Source: Vicinamibacterales bacterium
GTDB taxonomy: Bacteria; Acidobacteriota; Vicinamibacteria; Vicinamibacterales; SCN-69-37
Length of the DNA: 64,000 bases
Direction of reading: 5' to 3'
NCBI GenBank assembly: GCA_030827135.1
Contig: JAURFE010000006.1
Location: 62,001-126,000 of the forward strand
The notes beneath the pieces were generated by a model that did no database searches, was not told the DNA's origin, and saw only the letters and a list, made by a program, of their open reading frames with translations. The translations under genes and the position numbers were made by a program. Shown in pieces: positions 1-9,053 of the stretch; within the stretch, counting starts at the first letter, position 1; each line of letters begins with the position of its first letter.

Positions 1-40
1 TATTCCCACCGGGGGCTCCAGGTCTTGCTGACGTTCGCGG

Positions 41-1960
41 CTACCGTCCGATGACGGCCTGCAGGGCGGCGTCGTTGAAGTCGATCGTCATCTTCAGCTT
101 GGCCTTGGTCATGTAGGCCGAGAAGAACTCCTGCCGGCGGCGCTGGAGGAGTTCGTTGGTGAGCTGGATGCGCTCGGCCGCCAGGCCCTCCGCCGTGCCT
201 GTGGTCTTTTCCACCACCTTGGCGACGACGACCGCAGTCGGGGTCGAAATCGGGGCCGACACGGCACCCTGCTCGAGTGTGAAGACGGCGTCGTCCACCA
301 CCGAACTCACGCCGACGTCCGGCAAGGGAGCGCCGCGGGTCACCAGTTCGGTCGTTTTCACCGTCACGCCCGCGGCCTTGGCCGCGGCGGCGAACGAGCC
401 ACGCTGGGCGGCGGCAGAGAGCGTCGCCGCGCGGCTCCTGGCGACTTCGATGGCCTTGAGCCGAATCACGTCGTCTTTGACCCGTTCCTTGACCGTGTCA
501 AAAGCCGGCACGGCAGGCGGAGCGATTTCCACCAGGGCGATGAACGCAAAGCCCTGGCTCGTGCGCAGTTGTCCGGACACTTTGCCCTGCTCAAGCGTGA
601 AGGCCTGCGCGGTGACGGCCGGCACAAAGCCGAGACCGGCCAGCGGTTCCTCACGTGAGAAGAGCCCCGAATCGCCGACGGTCAGGCCACGCGACTGCGC
701 CACGCGATCGAGGTCCGACGGGTCGTCAATCTCCCTGGCCGCCTCGTCGGCAATGCGCTGCGCTTCCTGCTGGGCCTTCTCGAACTTGATCTGGTCCTCA
801 ATCTGGCCACGCACCTCGGCGAGCGACCGCACGGCGCCGGGCCGCTTGTCGGTGGTCTTGATGATGTGGAACCCGAACTGCGACTTCACCAGGTCGGTGA
901 CTTCGCCGACGTCCTGGCCAAACGCCGCAGTGGAGAACTCGGGCACCATGGCCTCGCGCGCGAAGAAGTCCAGGTCGCCGCCACGGTCCGCCGACGAATC
1001 TTCCGAAAACTGCTTCGCCAGCGCCGCAAAGTCTTCTCCGGCCCCGACACGCGCGAGCACGGCCCGCGCCGCCTTTTCAACGGCGGCGACATCCTTGCCC
1101 TCGGTCTTGAAGAGAATGTGGCTGGCGCGCACCTGTTCGGGGGTGGTGAACGTCGAGAGGTTGTCGCGGTACCGCGCTTCCACCTCGGCGGACGTGACGG
1201 TCATTCCAGTGCGGAGGGCATCCGCGTCGATCGAAATGTAGCGCACGCGGCGTTTCTCAGGCGCGCGATACGTCTCCTGATTCGCGGCGAAATGGGCGCT
1301 CACTTCGGCGTCGGTCGGCGCAATGCCCTCCCGGAACGCGTCGGCGATCAGGACCGCCATTTCGAGTTTCACCTTGTCGTTGCGCTGGCGATATTCCTGC
1401 GCGACGTCTGCCTCCGAGACGTGCACCCAGCCGGTGACGGCCGCCTGCAGTTTTTCCGCCATCAGACTCTTGCGCAGCTGGTCTTCAAACTCGCTGGCGC
1501 GCAGGGGCGGCCGCTGCATCTGCAGGACCTGCCGGTAGCGCTCGTCGCCGATGAACTGGCCGTCCTGCTGAAAGCCGGGCATCCGCAGGATGCGCTCGCG
1601 CAGTTCGGCGTCCGTCACCGTCAGGTTCAGGCGCGCAGCCTCGACGATCATCGCTTCCTCGTCGATCATCTGCTGCACCACGCGCTGCGGAATCCCCAGC
1701 TGCTGGATCATCTCGCTGGTCAACTGGCCGCCGTAGGCCTGCTGCACGGACGCCATCTGCTGCTGATACAACCGCTGGAACGTGCCGACCGTAATCCGGC
1801 GGCCATCGACGGTCGCGATCGCGTCATTGGAGTTCGCGCCGGTGCCCGCGGCCGGGTCCAGGAACGAGGGAACGTACAACAGAACAAAAGTGACGACCAC
1901 CAGTCCGAGGCTCCATTTCAGCCAGGTCTTGTGGCGACGCATCCGGTCGAGCATTGTCAT
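41..1960 (-). CDS. Membrane-anchored SurA/PpiD-type peptidyl-prolyl isomerase (foldase)
   Basis: 639 aa. One transmembrane segment lies at about residues 14-34 after a basic cytoplasmic tail, then a SurA-N-like helical chaperone region (about 45-200) and a parvulin rotamase domain at about 276-372, recognised from ASHILFK, GGDLDFF and GFHIIK. A long C-terminal region follows, with a second weaker repeat of that pattern. This is the layout of PpiD, which helps proteins fold as they leave the Sec channel; here it would sit on the periplasmic side of the inner membrane. The open frame extends upstream to 2143, but I chose ATG at 1960 because GGAGAG lies 8-9 nt upstream and the extra N-terminus is low-quality sequence overlapping the divergent gene. 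The family is confident; the exact partner proteins are unknown. Confidence 0.9.
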   Translation of the reverse strand: MTMLDRMRRHKTWLKWSLGLVVVTFVLLYVPSFLDPAAGTGANSNDAIATVDGRRITVGTFQRLYQQQMASVQQAYGGQLTSEMIQQLGIPQRVVQQMIDEEAMIVEAARLNLTVTDAELRERILRMPGFQQDGQFIGDERYRQVLQMQRPPLRASEFEDQLRKSLMAEKLQAAVTGWVHVSEADVAQEYRQRNDKVKLEMAVLIADAFREGIAPTDAEVSAHFAANQETYRAPEKRRVRYISIDADALRTGMTVTSAEVEARYRDNLSTFTTPEQVRASHILFKTEGKDVAAVEKAARAVLARVGAGEDFAALAKQFSEDSSADRGGDLDFFAREAMVPEFSTAAFGQDVGEVTDLVKSQFGFHIIKTTDKRPGAVRSLAEVRGQIEDQIKFEKAQQEAQRIADEAAREIDDPSDLDRVAQSRGLTVGDSGLFSREEPLAGLGFVPAVTAQAFTLEQGKVSGQLRTSQGFAFIALVEIAPPAVPAFDTVKERVKDDVIRLKAIEVARSRAATLSAAAQRGSFAAAAKAAGVTVKTTELVTRGAPLPDVGVSSVVDDAVFTLEQGAVSAPISTPTAVVVAKVVEKTTGTAEGLAAERIQLTNELLQRRRQEFFSAYMTKAKLKMTIDFNDAALQAVIGR

Positions 1961-2100
1961 GGTCGGGATCTCTCCAACGGTCCGAAAGGACGCATTATGC
2001 CATGTCGCTCCAAGTACCAGCAAAATCAGGGGCTTGCCCGTGGTATAGTCCGGTGGTTTGGCGGGCCGTTTAGGCCAGTGTTTTGGGGACGCCGACCACG

Positions 2101-3582
2101 ATGCCGGGACGACGACAGGCGGCGTCAACCGCACGCCAGACAACTCAGCTCAACGGGCCCCCCCCGGGGACACTGACGCTTGCCGTCTTTCACCGGGGGC
2201 AGCCGGGCGAAAGTGTCGAACGCCACGTCGCACCCCTGCGCCGGGCGCGGCGCGTCGCGCTGTCGATTGCGCGGCAGCGGGAGGCGGCGATGCCGCCGAA
2301 AGGGGTGGGCGGCATCCTCTGGGAAATCGCCGCGGACGGGGGATTGGATCGGCGCCGCGTCTCGTCGCTGCTGGCCAGAGCGCCGGCCGCGTCCTACGCG
2401 GCCGTGGGGGACCGGCACCTCGCCGACCTGTCGCGGTCGCTTGGATTTCGGCATCACCTGACGGTGCCGCTGCGGTGGCCCGAAGTTGAACGGGCTCTGG
2501 GGCTGCCCGGGGTGGTGGATCTCGCGGACCGGCTGGAGAAGGCGACCCCCCGCCTGCTCGCGACGGCGAAGCGGGCGGAAGTGCTCAGCGACCTGTTGCG
2601 CGCAGTCAATGAGTCGACCGATCCGTCGGCTGTGGCCTCCACCCAGGTGGCGCGGCTGGCGACGTGGATTCCGGTGGCCTCGTGGTCTGTGGTCGCCGTC
2701 GACGTGGACGGACAACTGCACTGCCTGTCCGGACGGGACGCGGAAGGGACGGTGAAGGCGGCGGTCGAGGCGATTGCCGACGTGGTGGTCCAGACCGGAG
2801 AGCCGTACGCCACGGATCGGGTCGCCGGGGATGGCCGAATCGGGGAGGCGGTCGAGGCTGCCGCAGTGGCGTGGCCCCTGCTCGTCAACGGCGCCATCGT
2901 CGGGGTGCTGGTCGGCGTGGACCATGGACGGTCGCGCCGCGTCCCCCGATGGACGCCGAGCCTGCGCGCCGCGATGACGCGCCTGGTGGAGCCGGCGGCG
3001 TTTGCGCTGGCCCACGCGCTGCGGGTGATGCGGGCCGAGGCGCTTTCGGTGACGGACGATCTTACGCAGTTGTACAACTCCCGCTACCTGCACGAGGTGT
3101 TGCGGAAGGAAGCGAAACGCGCGGTGCGGAGTGGACGGCCCCTGTCGCTGCTTTTTGTGGACCTGGATGGGTTCAAGAAGATCAACGACGCGCACGGCCA
3201 TCTGCTCGGCAGCCGGGCGCTGGTGGAAGCGGCGGCGGTGATTCGCGGCAGTGCGCGCGAGACGGATGTGGTCGCGCGGTTCGGCGGCGATGAATTTGCG
3301 ATCGTGCTGCCCGATACGGCGGAGGATGGCGCGCGCACCGTCGCCGTGCGATTGCTCGAGCGGATCGCGCGGTATGTGTTTCTCGCTGATCGCGGGCCGG
3401 GCAGCCGCCTGACGGCCTCGATCGGCGTGGCGACGTTGCCCGCCGCGGGGCAGACTGCGGAGGGGGTCGTGCAGGCCGCCGATGCGGCCATGTATCGGGT
3501 TAAGGAAGCGGGCCGCAACGGCATCTACTTTGCCGGCGGGGACCTGCTTCGGCAGACAGATTTGAGACAGGAGTCACGGTGA
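2101..3582 (+). CDS. Diguanylate cyclase with N-terminal GAF-like region, coupled to mreB
   Basis: 493 aa from ATG 2101 (TTG 2083 is an alternative). The C-terminal 170 residues form a GGDEF domain with an intact GGDEF signature at about 395-399 and the inhibitory I-site RxxD (RETD) ending five residues before it. An active, product-inhibited cyclase making c-di-GMP from two GTP is therefore expected. Residues about 150-300 look like a GAF sensory domain; the first 150 residues are unassigned. No membrane segment is seen, so it should be cytoplasmic. Its stop codon overlaps the mreB GTG (GTGA), so the two are probably translated together. That is an uncommon neighbour for the rod-shape operon. 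Confidence 0.9.
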   Translation: MPGRRQAASTARQTTQLNGPPPGTLTLAVFHRGQPGESVERHVAPLRRARRVALSIARQREAAMPPKGVGGILWEIAADGGLDRRRVSSLLARAPAASYAAVGDRHLADLSRSLGFRHHLTVPLRWPEVERALGLPGVVDLADRLEKATPRLLATAKRAEVLSDLLRAVNESTDPSAVASTQVARLATWIPVASWSVVAVDVDGQLHCLSGRDAEGTVKAAVEAIADVVVQTGEPYATDRVAGDGRIGEAVEAAAVAWPLLVNGAIVGVLVGVDHGRSRRVPRWTPSLRAAMTRLVEPAAFALAHALRVMRAEALSVTDDLTQLYNSRYLHEVLRKEAKRAVRSGRPLSLLFVDLDGFKKINDAHGHLLGSRALVEAAAVIRGSARETDVVARFGGDEFAIVLPDTAEDGARTVAVRLLERIARYVFLADRGPGSRLTASIGVATLPAAGQTAEGVVQAADAAMYRVKEAGRNGIYFAGGDLLRQTDLRQESR

Positions 3583-4604
3583 ATCTCCGATCGTTGTTTT
3601 CACTGTTTTCGAGCGATCTCGCCATCGACCTTGGCACGGCCAACACGTGTGTCTACGCACGCGGCAAGGGCATCGTCGTCAACGAGCCGTCGATTGTCGC
3701 GATCAACAAGATCTCGGGCCGGATCGAGGCCGTTGGCCGGGAAGCGAAGGAAATGCTCGGGCGCACCCCCGGCAACATCGTCGCGATCAAGCCGATGAAG
3801 GATGGCGTCATCGCCGACTTCGAGGTGACCGAGAAGATGCTCTCGCACTTCATCAAGAAGGCGCACAACCGCACCATGTGGGTCCGGCCGCGCATCGTCA
3901 TCGGGGTGCCGTCGGAGATCACACAGGTCGAAAAACGCGCGGTCAAGGACAGCGCGTACCGCGCGAAGGCGAGCGAGGTGTACCTCGTCGAAGAGGCCAT
4001 GGCCGCAGCCATCGGCGCCGGCATGCCCATCGAGGATGCGTCCGGCAACATGGTGGTCGACATCGGCGGCGGCACCACGGACATCGCCGTGATCTCGCTC
4101 GCCGGCATTGTCTACAGCAAGGCGATTCGTGTCGCGGGCAACGAAATGGATGAAGCGATCATCCAGTACATCAAAAAGACGTACAACCTGCTCATCGGCG
4201 AACGCACGTCCGAACAGATCAAGATGGAGCTCGGGTCCGCCTACCCGCTGGACGAGCGGCTGACCATGGAGATCAAGGGACGGCACCTGATTGAAGGGAT
4301 CCCCAAGACCATCACCATCACCGACGAGGAAGTTCGCGAGGCGCTCGCCGAGACGGTGAACGTGATCGTGGATGCCGTGCGCGTGGCGCTGGAACGCACC
4401 CCGCCGGAACTCTCCGCCGACATCGTCGATCGCGGGATCGTGGTGACCGGGGGCGGCGCGCTGCTCAAGAACCTCGACAAACGCCTGCGCGAGGAGACCG
4501 GCCTGCCGGTGGCCACTGCCGAAGATCCCCTGTCGACGGTCGTGCTCGGCGCGGGCAAGATGCTGTCGAATTTCGAACTCCTGAGAAAGATCTCGCTGGA
4601 TTGA
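3579..4604 (+). CDS. mreB: Rod-shape actin homologue MreB
   Basis: 341 aa, the usual MreB length. Actin-fold nucleotide-binding motifs are visible: DLGTANT near the N-terminus (phosphate 1), DIGGGTTD in the middle (phosphate 2), and VTGGGALL near the C-terminus (adenosine loop). MreB polymerises on the inner membrane and directs the elongasome that builds the lateral cell wall. GTG start at 3579, preceded by ACAGGAG and overlapping the upstream cyclase stop codon. It heads mreB-mreC-mreD-PBP2-rodA, so the cell should be rod-shaped or have lost that shape recently. Confidence 0.98.
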   Translation: MNLRSLFSLFSSDLAIDLGTANTCVYARGKGIVVNEPSIVAINKISGRIEAVGREAKEMLGRTPGNIVAIKPMKDGVIADFEVTEKMLSHFIKKAHNRTMWVRPRIVIGVPSEITQVEKRAVKDSAYRAKASEVYLVEEAMAAAIGAGMPIEDASGNMVVDIGGGTTDIAVISLAGIVYSKAIRVAGNEMDEAIIQYIKKTYNLLIGERTSEQIKMELGSAYPLDERLTMEIKGRHLIEGIPKTITITDEEVREALAETVNVIVDAVRVALERTPPELSADIVDRGIVVTGGGALLKNLDKRLREETGLPVATAEDPLSTVVLGAGKMLSNFELLRKISLD

Positions 4605-4608
4605 ACGA

Positions 4609-5448
4609 TTGGCCAGTTTCCGACGGACCTTCGTCCTGTTTCTGCTGCTGAGCTTCGGTCATATCCTGCTGATTTCCGCGCAGGTGCAGTCGCAGAGCGG
4701 CCTGCCGTTGGTGCAGGCCGGCGCCTTCAGAGTGTTTGCGTTCATCCAGCATCTGACGTCCGGGGCCGCCGACATCGGCCGCTCGGTGTGGTCGAACTAT
4801 GTCGCCCTGCGCGGCGTGGCGGCCGAGAACGATGCGCTGCAGAAGCGGGTGCTTGAACTGGAAGGCCTGGTGCAGTCGCAGGCGGCCATCGTCAGTCAGA
4901 CCCAGGAACTGGAAGCGGTGCTGCGGCTGCAGCAGAGCCTGGTGGCGCCGACGCTGGCGGCACGCGTGATTGCCGGCAACCCGGCGCCCGGCGCCAACAT
5001 GATCACGATCGACCGTGGATCGGCGGATGGCGTCGAACCGGATATGGCGGTCATCGGGCACTCCGGCGTCATCGGCCGCGTCTTTGGCCGTCCCGCCCCC
5101 CACGCGGCCCAGGTCCAGTTGCTGATCGGCCGGCAGGCCGCGGCGGCTGCCGTGACGGAAGTCTCACTGGCCACCGGCATGGTGATGGGCGGCGCGGGAG
5201 ACCCGCCGCTCGAGATGGACTACGTGGACGTGCTGCACGACGTTGCCGTAGGGGAGCGGGTCCTCACGTCCGGTCTTGACGGCATCTATCCGAGGGGCTT
5301 TCTCATCGGCACGGTGGAGCGCGCCATCCGCGGTTCGGGCGTCTACAACGACCTGCGGGTGCGACCGGCCGTCGACTTCACGCGCCTTGATGTGGTGCTG
5401 GTGGTGCTGCCCCGGCCGGCGCGCGCCGGCGAGGGGCCGCCGTCATGA
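4609..5448 (+). CDS. mreC: Rod-shape-determining protein MreC
   Basis: 279 aa. An N-terminal transmembrane segment (about residues 5-25) is followed by a coiled coil (about 60-105, heptads such as LQKRVLELE and QELEAVLRLQ) and the paired beta-barrel domain typical of MreC (VIAGNPAPGANMITIDRGSADG, then VLTSGLDGIYPRGFLIG). MreC is the periplasmic scaffold that activates PBP2/RodA. TTG start at 4609, four bases after the mreB stop; its own stop overlaps the mreD ATG. Confidence 0.94.
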   Translation: MASFRRTFVLFLLLSFGHILLISAQVQSQSGLPLVQAGAFRVFAFIQHLTSGAADIGRSVWSNYVALRGVAAENDALQKRVLELEGLVQSQAAIVSQTQELEAVLRLQQSLVAPTLAARVIAGNPAPGANMITIDRGSADGVEPDMAVIGHSGVIGRVFGRPAPHAAQVQLLIGRQAAAAAVTEVSLATGMVMGGAGDPPLEMDYVDVLHDVAVGERVLTSGLDGIYPRGFLIGTVERAIRGSGVYNDLRVRPAVDFTRLDVVLVVLPRPARAGEGPPS

Positions 5449-5966
5449 ATCTGCCCCGCGTGCTGCTTCTTGTGGCCCTGGGCCTGGTGCTGCAGATGGC
5501 GCTGGCGAGATTCACGGTGGGCGACCGCTGGGTGTTTGATCTCGTGCTGGTGGCGGTCGTGTTCGCGGCGTTGTCGTGGGGCCCGATGGCCGGCATGTGG
5601 GTCGGCACGATCGGCGGGCTCGTCCAGGACGCCCTGTCGGGCGACATCATCGGCGTCGGAGGGCTGGCCAAGACGGTGTCCGGGTTGGCGGCGGGTGTGG
5701 CGGGGACTCAGTTCATCATCTCGAGTGCCGCGGGGCGAGTGGCCACGGTCGCGGTGGTTACGATCGGACATCGGCTGCTGGTGGTGGCCCTGCTCGCCCT
5801 GGTGGATCAGCGGTGGTCAGATGGCGGGTGGGTGGCTATGCTCGTGGAGACGGGCCTTAACGGACTGGCCGGCTTGATCGCGTTCACGGCCACTGAGTGG
5901 GGCCCTGGGGCGATGCGTCAGACGCGTGAGCTGCGTCGGCCGTCGTTGAGCAAACGCCGGTGGTGA
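5445..5966 (+). CDS. mreD: Rod-shape-determining protein MreD
   Basis: 173 aa, almost entirely hydrophobic with about five transmembrane helices, matching MreD in size and position. The sequence includes the typical GPMAG..VG...GLVQD..SG motif in the second and third helices. It is an inner-membrane elongasome subunit. ATG at 5445 overlaps the mreC stop, and only 4 nt separate its stop from the PBP2 gene. The assignment rests on gene order and topology as much as on sequence, because MreD is poorly conserved. Confidence 0.9.
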   Translation: MNLPRVLLLVALGLVLQMALARFTVGDRWVFDLVLVAVVFAALSWGPMAGMWVGTIGGLVQDALSGDIIGVGGLAKTVSGLAAGVAGTQFIISSAAGRVATVAVVTIGHRLLVVALLALVDQRWSDGGWVAMLVETGLNGLAGLIAFTATEWGPGAMRQTRELRRPSLSKRRW

Positions 5967-5970
5967 CCCC

Positions 5971-7941
5971 ATGCTGACCCCTGGAGCCTACGAAGATCGC
6001 CAGAACCTGCAGTCGCGGCTCTTCGCGTTCCGCGTAGGCATCGTCCTGTCGTTTGTGCTGTTGGCGGTCACCTTCTGGACGCTGCAGGTGCTGCAGTACC
6101 AGCAGTACCTCGAGCGCGCCGAAAACAATCACATGCGGACGATCGAACTGCGCGCGCCCCGGGGCGTCTTGTTCGATCGCCACGGGGAAGTCCTCGTCCA
6201 GAATCGGCAGGCCTTCCGCATCGCGGTCGTCCGTGAGCAGACCGGCGGGGATCTGGAGGGCGTGCTGGTGCGCCTCGCCGCGATTACGGCGGTGGACGAG
6301 GCGACCGTGCGCGCGACCGTCAAGCGGCGCATGAACGAACCGTCGTTCCGGCCCATCCCCGTGATCGAGAACGCGACCGACACCCAGGTGGCCTCGGTAC
6401 TGGCGCGCGCGCTCGAACTGCCCGGCGTGGTCGTGGAACAGGTGCCGACCCGCCGGTATCCCGACAACGGACTCGCGGCCCATTTGTTCGGGTACGTCGG
6501 TGAAGTGCAGAAATCACAATTGCGGCCCGGGCTCGAGCCCGGTGCGATTGTCGGGCAGGCCGGCGTCGAGCAGGTCTACGACGAATGGCTCATCGGCGAA
6601 AACGGCAACCGGTTTGTCGTGGTGAACAGTCGTGGGCGCGAAATCGAGGAACTCGAGCACCAGGAACCCGTCGACGGCAGGCGGGTGCAGCTGACGATTG
6701 ATGCCGACCTGCAGCGCGCGCTCGAAGACGCGTTTCGCATCAAGGGCTTCAACGGCTCAGGCCTGTTTCTGGATCCACGCACCGGTGAAGTCCTGGCGAT
6801 GGCCAGTCTGCCGTCCTACGATCCCAACGAATTCGCGACGGGCATCGATCAGGCCAAGTGGCAGGCGCTGCTGGGGGATCCGCTCAAGCCCCTGCGCAAT
6901 CGCACCGTGCAGGGGACGTACGCGCCAGGGTCCACCTTCAAGATCGTCATGGCGCTGGCCGCGCTTGAGGAAGGCCTCATCACCCCGGAGACGTCGTATT
7001 ACTGTGCGGGGGCCAAGACCATTTACGGCAACTCCTTCGCCTGCAACAGACCTGGTGGCCATGGCCGCGTGAACCTCAGGCAGGCGCTCCAGCATTCGTG
7101 CAACGTGTACTTCTACACCCTCGGCGAAATGTTGAAGGTGGACACGATTCACAAGTGGGCCGACCGGCTGGGGCTGGTCGGCAGAACAGGCATCGATCTG
7201 CCGGCAGAAGATGAAAGCGTGATTCCGTCGGAAGCGTGGAAGCGCCGCCGGTTTGACGAACGGTGGTATCCGGGGGACACCATCTCGGTGGCGATCGGGC
7301 AGGGGTACGTCACGGTCACGCCCGTGGCGCTGGCCCGGATGATCTCCACGGTCGCCAATGGCGGTACCCTGATTACACCTCATGTCATTCGCGCCGTCGA
7401 CAAGGGAGCCGGGTGGGAACCGGTGGCCAGTCACACGACGGTGCCGCCGGTGGCGCTTAATCAGGACCTGCTGGGCGCGATTCGAGATGGCCTCTGGATG
7501 GCCGTCGACTCCGGCACGGCCCGCGGGGCCAGACTGCCCGGGTATGAGATCGCCGGCAAGACCGGGACGGCGCAGGTCATCTCGCTTGATGCGGCCAAAG
7601 CCGTGGCCGGACGCACCACGCGAGACTTGCGGCACCATGGCTGGTTTGTGTTCTTCACCCCGAAGGACAACCCGGAGGTCGCCGGTGTCGTGTTCGCCGA
7701 ACACGGCAGTTCGAGTGGGGCCGCCACACCCATCGTCCGTCACGTGATGGACACCTACTTCGCGAAGAAGGAGGGCCGCCCGCTCCCGAAGCTGGCGCCG
7801 CCACCCACAACACCTGCCGTGGCCCGCTCAACACCAGCGGGCCCTACGACACCCGTGGCCCGCTCAACACCAGCGGGCCCTACGACACCCGTGGCCCGCT
7901 CAACACCAGCGGGCCCTACGAGTGGAGGCGGCGTTCGGTGA
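5971..7941 (+). CDS. mrdA: Penicillin-binding protein 2 (elongasome transpeptidase) with repeat-derived C-terminal tail
   Basis: 656 aa. One N-terminal transmembrane segment (about 20-45), a PBP dimerisation domain (about 60-230) and a transpeptidase domain. Catalytic motifs are intact: S321-T-F-K324, S376-C-N and K530-T-G. It cross-links peptidoglycan during elongation together with RodA, MreC and MreD. The last 40 residues (about 617-656) are a tandem 12-residue repeat (ARSTPAGPTTPV) encoded by three 36-bp copies of the GTAG-head hairpin repeat seen elsewhere in the window. That tail lies beyond the catalytic domain and is probably tolerated. The stop overlaps the rodA GTG. Confidence 0.96.
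   Translation: MLTPGAYEDRQNLQSRLFAFRVGIVLSFVLLAVTFWTLQVLQYQQYLERAENNHMRTIELRAPRGVLFDRHGEVLVQNRQAFRIAVVREQTGGDLEGVLVRLAAITAVDEATVRATVKRRMNEPSFRPIPVIENATDTQVASVLARALELPGVVVEQVPTRRYPDNGLAAHLFGYVGEVQKSQLRPGLEPGAIVGQAGVEQVYDEWLIGENGNRFVVVNSRGREIEELEHQEPVDGRRVQLTIDADLQRALEDAFRIKGFNGSGLFLDPRTGEVLAMASLPSYDPNEFATGIDQAKWQALLGDPLKPLRNRTVQGTYAPGSTFKIVMALAALEEGLITPETSYYCAGAKTIYGNSFACNRPGGHGRVNLRQALQHSCNVYFYTLGEMLKVDTIHKWADRLGLVGRTGIDLPAEDESVIPSEAWKRRRFDERWYPGDTISVAIGQGYVTVTPVALARMISTVANGGTLITPHVIRAVDKGAGWEPVASHTTVPPVALNQDLLGAIRDGLWMAVDSGTARGARLPGYEIAGKTGTAQVISLDAAKAVAGRTTRDLRHHGWFVFFTPKDNPEVAGVVFAEHGSSSGAATPIVRHVMDTYFAKKEGRPLPKLAPPPTTPAVARSTPAGPTTPVARSTPAGPTTPVARSTPAGPTSGGGVR
7818..7920 (-). repeat. Three in-frame tandem copies of the GTAG-head hairpin repeat
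   Basis: Period 36 bp, starting at 7818, 7854 and 7890. Each unit carries GGCCCGCT, a seven-base loop, AGCGGGCC, then CCTAC, so the GTAG head points to the minus strand. The array encodes the C-terminal tail of PBP2 and keeps the reading frame (36 = 12 codons). The third copy ends just before the overlapping rodA start codon. Confidence 0.9.
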
Positions 7942-9041
7942 TTGTCGATCGCCGGGTGTTGCCGCACCTCGACTGGCCGCTGCTGGCGGCGGTGGTGGTG
8001 CTGACGTTTGTCGGGTTGGCCACCATCTACTCGGTCACCTGGAACATCGCCGCGGGTGCGCCGGGCACGGAGTTCTGGCGGCAGTTGTACGCCATTCCCG
8101 TCGGCATCCTGGCGCTGGCCGTGTGTCTGTTTGTCGATTACCGCACGCTCGCGCAGCGCGCCGCGCTGATCTATCTCGCCTTGGTCGCGGCGTTGATCGC
8201 CGTGCTGGTGTTCGGGGTGGTGGTCAAGGGCGCGCGACGATGGATCGATCTGGGGGTTGGCTCGCTGCAGCCTTCGGAGTTCGCACGTCTCGGCGTCGCC
8301 CTCATGCTCGCCATGTGGTTTGGTGACGGCCACAGGAATGCCCGGTCGATCGCGGATCTGGCGTGGGGCGCGGTCGTGGTAGCCGTGCCACTGGGGTTGA
8401 TCTTCTTCCAGCCGGACTTCGGCACCGCCGCCACCCTGGTGTCGGTGTATGTCGGCGTGGTGTACCTGGCCGGTCTTCCGCTGCGCTGGGTGGGGATGGG
8501 CCTGCTGGCGGTCGCGTTGCTCTCGCCGGTCGTCTGGACCTGGGGGCTGCAGGACTACCAGAAGGGCCGCGTGATCACGTTCCTCGATCCCGAGCGCGAC
8601 CCCCGTGGCGCGGGCTGGCAGCAGATCCAGGCCAAGGTCACCGTGGGGTCCGGGGGGTTGTTCGGCAAGGGATTCCGGCAGGGCACCCAGGGGGCCTACC
8701 GGTTTCTGCCCGAAGGCCACAACGACTTCGTCTTCGCCGTGCTGGCCGAGGAGCACGGGTTCTTCGGGGTCATCGTCGTGCTCGGGCTCTATCTGTTTGT
8801 GGTCATGCGCAGTCTGGAGGCGGCCAAACTGGCTAAGGACAGGGTGGGCGCGTTCCTGGTGGTCGGGATCGTGTCCTGGTTTACGTTTCAGGTGGTGTAC
8901 AACATCACTATGCAGGCCGGGTTGGTCCCCGTGAAGGGGCTGACCCTGCCATTGATGAGTTATGGCGGGTCGTCGCTGGTGGCGACGCTCGCCGGGTTTG
9001 GCCTCATCCTCAACGTGCGGATGCGGCGCTTTATGAATTAA
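7938..9041 (+). CDS. rodA: Peptidoglycan polymerase RodA (SEDS family)
   Basis: 367 aa with about ten transmembrane helices. SEDS landmarks include LGVGSLQPSEFARLG, FLPEGHNDFVFAV.EE and the C-terminal LPLMSYGGSS. RodA is the lipid II glycosyltransferase that partners PBP2 in the elongasome. The GTG at 7938 overlaps the PBP2 stop codon (GTGA), so the pair is translationally coupled even though a repeat array occupies the end of the PBP2 gene. rng follows after 12 bp. Confidence 0.96.
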   Translation: MIVDRRVLPHLDWPLLAAVVVLTFVGLATIYSVTWNIAAGAPGTEFWRQLYAIPVGILALAVCLFVDYRTLAQRAALIYLALVAALIAVLVFGVVVKGARRWIDLGVGSLQPSEFARLGVALMLAMWFGDGHRNARSIADLAWGAVVVAVPLGLIFFQPDFGTAATLVSVYVGVVYLAGLPLRWVGMGLLAVALLSPVVWTWGLQDYQKGRVITFLDPERDPRGAGWQQIQAKVTVGSGGLFGKGFRQGTQGAYRFLPEGHNDFVFAVLAEEHGFFGVIVVLGLYLFVVMRSLEAAKLAKDRVGAFLVVGIVSWFTFQVVYNITMQAGLVPVKGLTLPLMSYGGSSLVATLAGFGLILNVRMRRFMN

Positions 9042-9053
9042 GGATTTGGCTCC

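Noticed and set aside
866-2176. Plus-strand frame opposite the PpiD-like gene
   Set aside because: Antisense shadow; the minus-strand gene has clear parvulin motifs and a ribosome-binding site.
7818-7920. Possible CRISPR-like array
   Set aside because: Units are directly adjacent with no spacers and are part of a coding sequence; no cas genes are nearby.
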